Source of the DNA: Hevea brasiliensis
Lineage: Eukaryota; Streptophyta; Magnoliopsida; Malpighiales; Euphorbiaceae
Length of the DNA stretch: 64,000 nucleotides
Direction: 5' to 3'
Assembly (NCBI RefSeq): GCF_030052815.1
Contig: NC_079499.1
Location: 69,765,760-69,829,759, forward strand
How positions within the stretch are numbered: the stretch's first letter is position 1; every line of letters begins with the position of its first letter. Below are positions 48,734 through 59,505 of this stretch, one piece after another. A program made the position numbers and the translations under genes. The notes under the pieces are model-generated. The model was not told the origin of the DNA and did no database searches. It saw nothing but the letters and a program-made list of their open reading frames with translations.

Positions 48734-50843
48734 TGTTAGTAGTATGCCCTAGAGCATATCGTTTAGTATGTATTTTGTACATATTTTATTAATAAAAGGC
48801 ATTTCCACTTTTCCGTTTACATAATATATTTATGTGTAATAGAAAAAGTCCATTGATATTTTGTTAGAAATATTATTCTTAAGTTGTTAAGAATATGAGT
48901 GACATTATTTCTAGCACAAAGTATCATAAATAGGTTCACAATCGAGGATACTTCATAATAAGGACATGACTTATCTAGAAAGATTGTATTTATGTTTGTT
49001 CCCAAGTTATTTATATGAGATATAAATAAGATGGAATGGTGAGTCTCATGCTATATAACAAACATGATAGGTACTTATAAATGATAAGTAGGCCAAACCA
49101 GTGATACTTATGACAAACACATAGAGTTTACTCTTATCAATGTTTTGTCATAAATCATATCAGTGCATATAATCTTTAGACCTGAGATAGCACAGTTATC
49201 TTGTATATAGGTAGTTTGAGTTTGATACTGCTTTCATACTTGTACTGTGTATGGGTATATGGGCATGTGTTGGCTCCTACTAGTTATATATAGAGGTAGG
49301 TGTTGATCAAGATGGAATCTGTTCCTCTAAGTAAATAGAGATAAAATCCTATGTTCATTTAATTGTTCTTGATGTTTCAAGTTCCTGGCCAGGACAGATT
49401 GGTTTATTCAGAAAAGAGTTTCTGATAAGAAAATCTTTTTAATCAAGAACTGAAATTAAAAGAGAACATAATATTCATAGCAAAAGTAGTTTGACATAAA
49501 CCATGACTCCAGCTTGAGTTGGGATTTTGTAACAGAGAGATTCTAGTGCATGGTAACATATGATTATAGGTTCATTTAAGGTAAATCTTATTACTAATTG
49601 GGTATCTATGGCATGCTATGCTAGGTGTTAACCATGGTCTATGAGGTGCATAAAATGATTTAGAGAAATCATTTATGGTAAGAAAGAGTTCTGATGGTAT
49701 TAAGAGTTGATATCATATCTCATTGCCAATTAGTGATGAGCCTAGTAAGTCACACAGATACACAAGTTATCACCTATTTAAATATGATTTAATTAATTAA
49801 TTAAAGAGCTTAATTGATTAATTAAATAGGTTTGGTTTGCAATTAGATTGCAAAGTCCCTAGCATGACTTGAAACCAAATCTAGATTATTGGATGTATAG
49901 TATAAGTTAAATTTATATTTAAAGTGTTTAAATATGAATTTAATTAATGAGAAATTAATTAATAGAGATTAATTAATTAATTTATATTTGATATAAATTA
50001 ATTAGAAGAAGAAAAATAATTATTTTGGGTTGAGAATTCAAAATTAAGACACAGGGGCATTTTGGTCATTTCACAGTATGACACGTGGCACCATGAGATG
50101 GTGACACATGGGATTACACATAAGCTTGCTAAATATTTTTTTTTAATCATGTAAGATGATTAAAATCAAGATTAAATATAGGTTTGACACTTGGCACAAT
50201 ATGATTGGGTCACTTAAACCTAGAGCTAATCAAAGGGTGACATGTGGCAAGGGTTTAATGTGTTAACCTAGCTATATAAGTGTTGTTATGAAAAAGAAAA
50301 ATACAACTAGTAGCTACTCCTCCTTTGTCATGCCATTTTGAGGCTCTCCATCTATTCTTCTTCATCTCTCATCAATTCAAAGAGATTAGCCATCAATCTC
50401 TTGAATTAAAAATACTAGAAATCGTTTCTAGTGTCTTGTTTACATCTTTAATCTCTTAAAAGGCAGAACTTGATTTTCTAAATAATAGAAAAAGCTTTAG
50501 AAGCTGTTCAAGGGCTGCCATAGGTGTTCTTGGTGTGGACAAGCTAGAGGGACAACATTTGGTGTCCTGAAGACAAATCTCAAAGGCGCAGACACGCTGT
50601 AGTGCATCAAGAGGTTAGTGTAATCGTTCTTGGTTTAATCTAGGGTTCTAAAATTAATTTGATTAATTTAAAAATCTCAAATGGCAAATACAGATCCAAA
50701 AACATATTAAAAGAGTTTTAATATGTTGTTTATCATTGAAATCAAATAGATAAAAATACATCTTGCATGATGCATGTGACCCTAGGTGAAAATTTTTGAA
50801 TTTAATGGTACAAACTTGTGTTTTTCACGCTTCCATTCCTTCA
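48734..50843 (+). mobile_element. solo LTR of a copia-type element, 2.1 kb
   Basis: It interrupts the gypsy interior between 'ctcctagtgttgg' and 'ttggttgtacagg'; the uninterrupted text is seen reversed near 40030-40045. It starts TGTTAGTAGTATGCCCTAGA and ends CCATTCCTTCA. The flanks GTTGG and ATTGG are a 5-bp TSD with one mismatch. A TATATAAG at 50273 sets the orientation. There is no internal domain. The copia assignment rests on the general look of the ends and is tentative. Confidence 0.75.
50273..50280 (+). promoter_or_regulatory. putative TATA box of the solo LTR
   Basis: TATATAAG in the last quarter of the LTR, followed about 100 bases later by a leader-like pyrimidine-rich stretch. 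Confidence 0.4.
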
Positions 50844-50881
50844 ATTGGTTGTACAGGAAATAGAAAATCCTGCAAAAAGAT

Positions 50882-51600
50882 ATGGAAGAGAAGAATGAGA
50901 CAATAGAATAGTCTGTGATAGTGGAAGTACAAGGTGAGGCCCCAGCCCCTCAGAGAGTCGGAAGCTTGAATTTACTAGCCCCACCTGTACAAAATACTGC
51001 ACAAATGGTTTAACAAATGGCCACTTTATTTCAATAAATGACTGATAATCTATCAACCCAAGCCCAAGTACAAACCCAACACCCACAAGGGCAATATGAA
51101 ATAGAGAAGAATGAAAGACCTGGTGATCAAAGTTCAAATAGTAAATTGGGAAAAAAGGAAGAATACTAGAGAGCCTAGTGGTTATGGATCTGATAGAGGC
51201 GGATCTTCAGGGTAGAGGCCACCAAGGTCTAGTTGTCGAATAATTAGAAGTTCCTATTCTGCCCGTATTTGCCATGTTTGTGGCAAACTACATGGGGGTA
51301 TTTGTCGTAAGGCCACTGGAGCCTGCTATAATTGTGGAAAGCTTGAACACTTTGTTAGAGATTGTATTAGAGCACCTCGATCTGCTCTCTGGAGTTCATA
51401 GACAGTTGGTCAGAGTCGAGATAAAAATAGAGTTGGTACTCCTGACAACCATAACACAGTGAATAAACCCAAATATAGTAGCGCACCAGTCAGAGCGTTC
51501 ACTATGCGCCAAGGAGAGAGAATAGAAACTTCGGATGTAGCTGCTGGTAAGTTCTTAATTTTTGAAAGAAACAATTCGTTATTATTTGATCCCAGCACTA
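50882..51600 (+). pseudogene. shortened gag with zinc knuckle, broken
   Basis: ATG at 50882 gives MEEKNETIE and then TAG. The downstream text contains the Arg/Ser linker, CHVCGKLHGGICRKATGACYN and CGKLEHFVRDC (51270-51370). This matches the gag at 39315-40005 piece by piece, including the missing capsid. Several stops and frame changes are present. Protease-like text follows (LFDPSTT*LCVSVRTICSV, 51580-51650). Confidence 0.85.
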
Positions 51601-52735
51601 CTTAGTTGTGTGTTAGTGTTAGAACTATATGTTCTGTTGCTATTCCTTTACAAGGGAATAAATTTTGATGCATTAGTGACTAGTAGGATAACAAGTATGA
51701 TTGATATTAATTTTGAAAGAATTTTCAGTTAAAAGTATTTTCCAACACACCATAAATTATAAAGCTAATTGGCAAGCCTACTTAATGTAAGGCAAGAGGA
51801 CCTAAAAGTAAGTTTTAGTAATAGACTTGCTCTAGACGAGGGTAAAGATGTTATAGTTAGTAATTATTAATGGATATTGTAATCAGAATAAGTTTAGGAT
51901 ATAAGTGAACTCAAGAAGGATAAGATATAAGAAAATTTGATCTATTGGAATATATCATAGTAACTATGCAATGTTCTTAATATTTGTACCGTAAGCTGCA
52001 GATTACAGTAATGACTTGAGATTATTGTGTAGAGCTACGTACTACTCGATAGTACACCAAGATGAGAATAGTTGCCAACGACATCTATTTTGGTATAGTT
52101 ATGCTAGGACGGAATTCCTATTTAGGGATTTAAAACTCAAAAGTTAAAATATCAAAAGGTTATAGTTGTATAAAAGGAAGTAAGTTATAGAATATTGATA
52201 GAAAAAAGAGTTTTGCAAGTGAAATTTTGAATAGCTGGTTCAAATGTAATAAAGAAATGTTACAAATATTAGTAAAGGGGTTGACTAGAATGATTAGATG
52301 GATAAATCAGAGTAATACCGAGGTATAGTGGATTTCTTAGGAGTGATAAGCAGTGCTAAATTTTGACTCGACAGTCGAGTCAAGGATTTGAGTTAAGGAA
52401 GAAGATAAGACCGAGAAATGAACTAATTAAAGTTAAGTTGTGGAATGGAAAGAGAAGTAAATAGGAAAGTAAGTATGAGAATTGGTTAGAACAGAACCTG
52501 GAGGGTGCTATGTCTCTACTCCAACATAATGCGTATCAATGGTAGGACACAGTATCCAGTGAGGTGCAGTCAGAGCAGAGACGACTGAGATTTCATAGAA
52601 GGCTATTTCTGCGACGGTCAAAAGGCCCGAAGTCAGGGTGACACCACGGGTGTATGCCACAAAGGCTATAGAGGAGCCGAACCTAGATATTGATGAAACA
52701 ACACAAAGAAATGAAGAAGCAAGGAAGCAACAGAT
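51601..52735 (+). pseudogene. decayed interior with a displaced gag-like fragment
   Basis: The first ~450 bases match the non-coding interior at 38850-39310 (reversed). At 52480-52620 a translation like NWLEQNLEGAMSLLQHNAYQW and DTVSSEVQSEQ resembles the gag capsid region, although it lies downstream of the knuckle. The last piece (TPRVYATKAIEEPN) is unassigned. Confidence 0.5.
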
Positions 52736-54733
52736 TGTAGACCCTTATTTTGTGATGAGTATGTGCATTGAGGCCGTGAGAAACCTAATGATGAAAAATT
52801 ATATGACTGTAAGATGTAATTGGAGGCATGGAGCTGAATTATTAATTCTGTGGCATGATCTTGAAAAAATAAAAATAATAATAAAGTTTTGGGAAAATTA
52901 ATTTAATTAAATTTAAATAAAATTTTATTTTGTTTAAATTTAATATGGGTAGTTCTTAAATGGATCTAATTAAGTTTAATTGGGCTCCATGGGCCTAAGA
53001 AAGCCTAGTTATGAATTTTAAATGGGTCCCATTTAATTATTTTCTAAAAATTAAAATAACAAAATATCTCTCTCTTCCTTGGCCCCACTCTCTTCCTCAC
53101 TCCCTATTGGTGTCACCCCCTTTCCCTCTCTTTCTATTGGTTGGAACACCTCACCCATATTCCAGTCTCATCCAAATTCATCAATCCTAGTCATTTAAGT
53201 TATCTGAACTTTATCACACTAGGACTCCAAACCCTACCACACCTCTTCCTCACTCTTTATTGGTGCCTTCCATTTTTTTTCTGTCTTCCTATTGGTTGAA
53301 ACACCTCACCCATATCCCAGTCTTATTCGAATTCTGCAATCGTAGTTGTTTAAGTCATCTAAACTTTATCACCCTAAGACTCCAAACCCTATCACACCTC
53401 TCTCCAAACCCTATAAATATCTCTAAATACCCTAAATTTAGAGATATTCAAGACTCTTTGAGTTCTTCCTTATTTTTTTTTCTTTTCTTCAAGAAGATTT
53501 TCATACAAGATTTTTGGAAGTTTCTTTATTTTTTATTACAAACAAAATTGGTAAGCAGCCCTAAGATAAGTACCAAAGAGGGCATTTGCGTGGAGCTTAT
53601 ATGGAGCTAAACGAGAGTAAGCCAGGGATATCATTGCCATACTAGAAGAGAATACCATTTTTTTAAGGGTAGCTTGCCCCAATGGCAACTGCATTTACCA
53701 ATAGGAAAGTAGCTCTAGACTTCTCGAATAACCATTAGCATGAAATTATAGTAATAATAGAACTTTTTATTTGGTAAATTAAAATTAACTTTGTTTTTAA
53801 TTTAACTGACTTTTGCATGTAATTAATTTAAATAAATACTTTGTAAATTAAACTAACATTGGCATGTAAAATAAATTTAATTTAATACTTGGTAATTGTA
53901 AAATAAATTTGCATGTTAGAAATCTTTATTAGGTTATGATTGTTTAGGCCTTATGTGATATTAGAATAAATTACACATGTACATAATTAACTTAGTTCAA
54001 TTATCCTTAGGGTAACTTGGTGAAAATTAATTAATTAGGTTAAATAGAAACATAGGGTTATTTGAAATTGAATTTGTTTGTAAATTAAATTCTCAATAAT
54101 AAATTAATTTTAGTCATCTGATAAATATCATTTAAATAATTAGCAACCCCATAGATAGGAATTACTTGTGCATAAAAATTGTGTGTAAACAACAACCCTT
54201 TTGTGAATTACTTGCGTGTGTAGGATTAGAATTGCATTTTTTAGGATGAAGTTTAATAAAGGAATGATAAACAAGACTTTTAGAAACATTAATAGAGCAC
54301 TGGCACTTGAATTAACGAGGTTAGACCAGGTGTAAGGGGTGCCTAACACCTTCCCCTTACATACTTATGATCTCGAACCTAGACATTGGGCTATGGTAAT
54401 GACGGTTGTGAAAACTCTACAAGGAGTAAGTTGCCATCCATGACCCTCGAAAGAAACACTGAATATGTCCCGGTTATTACCCGGGTGGCGACTCCTGTCT
54501 ATCTATGCCTTCGTGGCATAAATCCTTAGTACCATGGTAGTGTTATGGGATGACGGTACTTACCAATGGTTTGATTCTATTAGGATTGTATGAAGTGCAT
54601 GTCTAGGAAATGCTGTCTAAGGAGGTGATACTTATGTGAGACCACTGTGACTCCACCATCTTTCCTGGGCATTACCTGGTGTATTTTATATAATTCTAAT
54701 GGATGATATTTTGCCTCACGCCCCCCTCTTACA
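52736..54733 (+). repeat. Tat-like 5' LTR
   Basis: TGTAGACCCTTATTTTGTGA ... CCCCCCTCTTACA. A TATAAATA lies at 53412. It shows internal doubling of 'tattggttg..aacacctcacccatat' and 'atcaccctaagactccaaaccct' (about 53145-53240 and 53290-53400). Confidence 0.93.
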
Positions 54734-54736
54734 GTT

Positions 54737-54755
54737 TGGCGACTCCACTGGGGAC
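54737..54755 (+). other. Tat-type primer binding site
   Basis: TGGCGACTCCACTGGGGAC follows the LTR end by three bases. The tRNA-Arg assignment is from memory of Ogre elements. Confidence 0.75.
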
Positions 54756-55619
54756 TAAATGGATAGTTACTCTAACATGTTTCTATTAGTCTAATATTAT
54801 TCCTCTATTAAACTTTTTGCATTGTACTACACTATCACATGGATCACTCTTACCCTTTTTAGCCCCGCTAGTACTTGCTAAGGAGACCATAGTTTCACTC
54901 AAGCTATGACGAATTGGTGAATGCTAGCACCCCATGCCCGTACCTTCGAGTATATAAAAGAGCCACAGCTCCGGCCGTTGTGCTTAATGGACAAGCTCTT
55001 GCATGGGTGACCCTTTTCCTACCTAATGAAGCCCATGAGCCATAGATTTTAATCCTAGGTGCCTCATAGATTTTTGTTATGCTAAATTTATAACCTTACT
55101 GTTCAAACTATAAGTTCTAGTGGTAGTTGAGATGAACCTAGGCCTATGCATAGGCCCAATGTGTGTATAGGCCCAAGTCCATTTCAAAACCCATGTTAAG
55201 CAAGAGGATGCTTACTTATGGTCAAACTTTAAGGACATAAATCATTTGTTTGTGAGGGGAAGATCGTCCTGGACCACCCCCTGTTGGTATGTCCAGTGTA
55301 TCGTAGCCTAGGATAGAATTTTTTCTTACCCTGCACGTGAGAGTTGAAGGTATAAGGAGGCGAAGATTCAATTTTTGAGATATTTTTTTTTTTGGTTTTA
55401 ATTCAGTCTTTGGTCTGATTTTAGTTCAGTTTATATGGTTTGGTTTTGGTTTAGTTTTGGTTCTATTGTTATGGTTCAGTTTTGGTTTTGTAAAAGTAAA
55501 GGCAAAAGAAAAAAAAAGAAAAAAAAAAAAAAGAAAAAATGGTTCATTCATGCATTGCATTCATGTACATAGCATACTTAGGTTAACCCTTAAATCCTAT
55601 TTTTTTTAGCAAACATAGC

Positions 55620-56580
55620 CTCAAAACACACCAAAAAGACTTCCAATCAGGTCACTTGGGTTAGGGAAGGGAAGAGACTAGTAAGAATTTCACCTGCACT
55701 ACTTAAGATGGAAAAAACTATGGTTGTGCTTGATGAAATATTGAATGCTAAGATGTTTGAGCTAGAAGAGACAATTGTGGTTAACTTTAGAAAGAGGCCC
55801 CGAGGTAGGCCAATTAAGTGGCATTAAAGTTATTGAGGTTCAAATTGTGTATCACACCCCAAGGAGATTTTTTCCAATTCAGCCAACCCTTATCCGAAGT
55901 TTTGGAGCGTTTCAAAGTTCAAGACCTCTTATATCTCTTAGCACCCAGACCACTACCAAATCCACTCCCACCTAGCTATGATATCAACCAATGTTGCCGG
56001 TTCTGCCAAGCCCACAATCATGACACCGACTGATGCTTTCAACTTAAGCATGATATCTAAGACCTAATTGATGCCAAAAGGATAATTTATCCAGAAAATC
56101 AACCCAAAAGCCCCATGCCTAGCCAAAATTTCCACTTACACCAGGTCTTTACATGATCTCCATCACCCCAAATAACCCTAACAGAATTATTGACATTATC
56201 CAACCCATCCAAAAGCCCAATGAACCTCAGTCTATAATGGTTATTGACATTTTTTATAATTCTAGCTATGATGAGGGTCCTTTGGATGTCTGGATTGATT
56301 CTGATGAGGAGATAGTTGCATTACAACTAGATGGTTCAGTTCCACTAGTGCCTGATTTTCAAGTTATTGGGATCTATAAAAACTAGATGGATCTAAAAGT
56401 GGCTACTATGAAGAAAGGGCTGAAGTTTTTTATTAGCACAGGCCTAGGAGAAACTATAGATGGTCTGGTGACTTTTCTTGAGATGAAGGGGTAGATCACA
56501 AGGTATGGTTTGGGCTATGAGCCAACTAAAGAGGAAAAAGAGTCAAAACCTCCTAAGTTCTTGAAAGATAGGGGCAATTA
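55620..56580 (+). pseudogene. Tat-like gag remnant
   Basis: In broken frames: LNAKMFELEETIVVNFRKRP, then PNPLPPSYDINQCCRFCQAH, HDTD*CFQLKHDI and DLIDAK. The pattern CxxC..H..HDT..C..LKH.IQDLID is the conserved gag C-terminal zinc-like region of the Tat lineage. Further on, VPDFQVIGIYKN and nearby text probably belong to the gag-protease spacer. Many stops are present. Confidence 0.75.
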
Positions 56581-56784
56581 CCTAAACATATGATTAGGGG
56601 TTACTACATGTGAAAGTACTAAAACAGAAAATCAGGACCATTGATCTAAGGACTGCATGGAAAGCTAAGCACCTAAAGTTACACTCCTAAGTTTGAGTTT
56701 GTCTTTTGTAATGCTCACAACAGTGATACAGATGTTTCCATTTCTAATGTACTTGATGAAGATTTTGGGGCAAAAATTACTAAT

Positions 56785-57400
56785 ATGACTAGTCCTTTTG
56801 CTTACTTTTTTGATGTTTATTCTAATAGGCATATGCATGGCATTCATAATAATTTAGAATCAGTTTCTATTAATGCATCAAAATCGATCTCTATTAATTT
56901 GGGTACACCAAATAATCCTAAAGACATTAAGTTAGCTAAAGATTTAACCCAAGAAGAAATAGATAAATTTATAGCCTTGTTAACAAAGTACCAAGAAGCA
57001 CATGCCTCGAGCTTAAATAATTTTAAGCCAAGCTAGTGTCCCTATAGGAAAAGAATGATCAAAAGTTGACTTAGCTAGTTATCCTAATGAGGAGTAAAAT
57101 TTCATGCTACGAAGGATTAATAGTAGCACGTGTGGACCTAGAGGGAGAAGGAAAATGATATGAAGACATAAGGAGGTTTCTGGAAGTGAGAGAATACTCA
57201 TAATAAGCCTACAAAAGAGATAGAGCAATAATTCATAGATTAGCCACTCAATTTACTTTAGCTGGGGGGCAATTCTACAAACTCTTATCTGTGATAGAAA
57301 AATAGGCTGAACAAATAATGAAAGAAGTATATGCAGGAATGTGTGGTCCCCATATGAATGGAAAGGTTCTAGTTGAAAAAAAAAAATGTTCGAACCATAT
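56785..57400 (+). pseudogene. Tat-like pol remnant: pre-RT linker joined to the RNase H/integrase spacer
   Basis: ISINLGTPNNPKDIKLAKDL and QEEIDKFIALLTKYQEA correspond to the segment just before RT in Tat polyproteins. Shortly after come fragments like HRLATQFTLAGGQFYKL and YAGMCGPHMNGKVLVEK (57225-57375), which belong just before the integrase core. RT and RNase H between them are deleted. Confidence 0.7.
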
Positions 57401-57419
57401 AAGGATTGGCCTGAAAAAC

Positions 57420-57900
57420 TCCTTTATGTTCTTTAAGGTTATCGTAGTACTACAAGGACATCCACGAGGGCAAACCCATTCTCTTTAGTGTATGGGACTA
57501 AAGTAGTGCTATCCATCAAGCAAGAGGTCAAATCCTTAAGAGTGATGCTAGAAGCTAAGATCCAAGAAAATGAGTGGGCTTAGAAGAGATATGAGGAACT
57601 AGCTTTGATTGATGAAAAGAGGATGTGAGCCTTGTATCGTATGCAGGCTTATCAGAGGAAGATAGCTAGAGCCTTTAATAAGAAGGTGAAGCCAAGAAAG
57701 ATCAAAGAGGGAGACCTGGTTTTGAAACAAGCTCGGCCCGTCCCTTTTTATTTAAGAGGAAAGTTTTACCCAAGCTAGGATGGTCCATACATAGTCAACA
57801 AGATCTTGCCACAGTAAGAATATCAGACCTGGATGGGAATGAATTTCAAGAACCAGTCAATTTAGACAGACTTAAATGGTGCTTTGTGTGAGACAGGTCC
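57420..57900 (+). pseudogene. Tat-like integrase C-terminal remnant
   Basis: TRANPFSLVYGTKVVLSIKQ, then SLRVMLEAKIQENEWA, YEELALIDEKRM*ALYRMQA, RAFNKKVKPRKIKEGDLVLK and DGPYIVNKILP. This is the C-terminal integrase region of Tat elements. Stops and frame changes disrupt it, and the catalytic D,D,E part is absent. Confidence 0.85.
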
Positions 57901-57904
57901 TCTA

Positions 57905-58452
57905 AGCTGAAAACCTGTAAAAGGCGGTCTAGGCAAAAGTAAGGGGTCAAAGAAAAAAAGAAAAGAAAAGAAAAAAATGCTAGATTGAAAACCTACAAAA
58001 GGCAGTCTAGGCAAAATGAGAGATGAGAGAAGATCTGGATGGAATACTTGAAAAGGCCATTCGGCAGGTTATAAAGCTTATTTCTAACTTTGAAAGGTTA
58101 GAAATTTGGCAAACTAAATGTAAGAGGGAGTAATGGTGTACCTGAATAAATAAAGAAGTTTTTATTGCATTGACTAGGAATGGGTTTTATTTAATTATGA
58201 TCGCGAATGTTTGTGTCTTGAGGGATACATCAAATGATTAAGTAATTAAACTACATTATTTTGATTTAATCTATGTCTTCTAAGCATGATAAGATAGATG
58301 CTTGATATGAATGCCCTGGTAATTGTCTAATTTCAAAAAAAAAAAAAAAGGAGCTTGCTAGGTGGAAAACCCAAAAGGGCCGCTTAGGCAAAAGTTAGAG
58401 CAAACCCGCTGAGATGAAAATCCAAAAGGACATTTTAGGAAAAAGTTAGGGC
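57905..58452 (+). repeat. five dispersed copies of a ~35-bp 'gaaaacc..aaaaggc..ctaggcaaaa' motif
   Basis: Copies at about 57906, 57982, 58035, 58357 and 58407. They share GAAAACC(t/c), AAAAGG and (t)AGGCAAAAG. They lie between the integrase and the PPT. Confidence 0.75.
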
Positions 58453-58772
58453 ATAGAGAATAGAGTTCATGGAAGAGAAATAAGTCAAGGCAAAAACCAT
58501 GGAGGGAGAGAAGAAAAAGAAAAATCAAAGGGCAATTGTATTGTAACCTTAAAGAAGTCTTTTCGGTGAATAATTTTCCTCAAAAATTTTGAGGCTAAAA
58601 GAAAGTTTTTGCAAAAAGAGGTCCCTCAGAGGACTAAGTTTTTTTTAGAATCTCTAGCAACATTAGCATGCCCATGATAGGAAGCAGCATACAAGAAGCA
58701 CAAAAATCACAAAAAGAGTTTTGAGACCCAGTCATCTCAATTTTTTTTCAAATCATGAAATAGATATTTTTT

Positions 58773-59240
58773 GGTAAGCCCTTAGACGTTGTTTAGGGTG
58801 CACGACATAGTTGTGTAAGGCATAGAAGAACATGCATCAACATGTCACCTGTGGGTGTGTAAGGCGTAGAATAACATGCATCACCACAGTTTCAAGTGTC
58901 GAACTACGAGGGGGTCTGATTCTTCCTCAAGATAGTGAGGGGGATACGTAGGTAGTTTAGGACCGCGGTCCTAAATACAAACCCACAACATTTCATGACA
59001 GATTTTTTTTGGTAAGTCCTTAGACATTGTTTAGGGCACATTGCATAGTTGTGTAAGGCGTAGAAGAACATGCATCAACATGTCACCTATAGGTGTGTAA
59101 GGCGTAGAAGAACATGCATCACCACAGTTTCAAGTGTCGAACTACGAGTGGGTCTGATTCTTCCTCAGGATAGTGAGGGAGATACGTAGGTAGTTTAGGA
59201 CTGCGGTCCTAAATACGAATCCACAACATTTCAAATCAAA
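58773..59240 (+). repeat. two-copy 238-bp tandem duplication
   Basis: 58773-59010 and 59011-59240 share 'ggtaagyccttagacrttgt', 'catgcatcaacatgtcacct', 'gtgtcgaactacgag' and 'ggatagtgaggg'. Within each unit 'gtgtaaggcgtagaa' is also doubled. A second doubled block ('gtagctagtctcat') follows at 59260-59400. Confidence 0.9.
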
Positions 59241-59490
59241 CAGTTGCCATTGTCATGAGACCATAGCTAGTCTCATGACACAGAGCGTATCGACAGAGCA
59301 AGATGCACTCAATTTTCACATGACACAATTATCACTGTTATGAGACTGTAGCTAGTCTCATAACATAGAGTATGTCGACCGAGCAAGATATATTTGATCC
59401 TCATAGCTAATGTTTTATACTTATTAGAAAATTGAGTTTCACTTTGACAAAATTTGAGCAATACTTTTGCATTGATTTCAACTTTCACCA

Positions 59491-59505
59491 AAGTGGGGGG
59501 TAAAC
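59491..59505 (+). other. polypurine tract of the Tat-like element
   Basis: AAGTGGGGGGTAAAC directly before the TGTAGACC of the 3' LTR. Confidence 0.85.

Noticed and set aside
53260..53610. 116-codon ORF in the Tat LTR
   Set aside because: It covers the TATA and leader region of the LTR, is altered in the partner LTR at 59910-60374, and has no motif.
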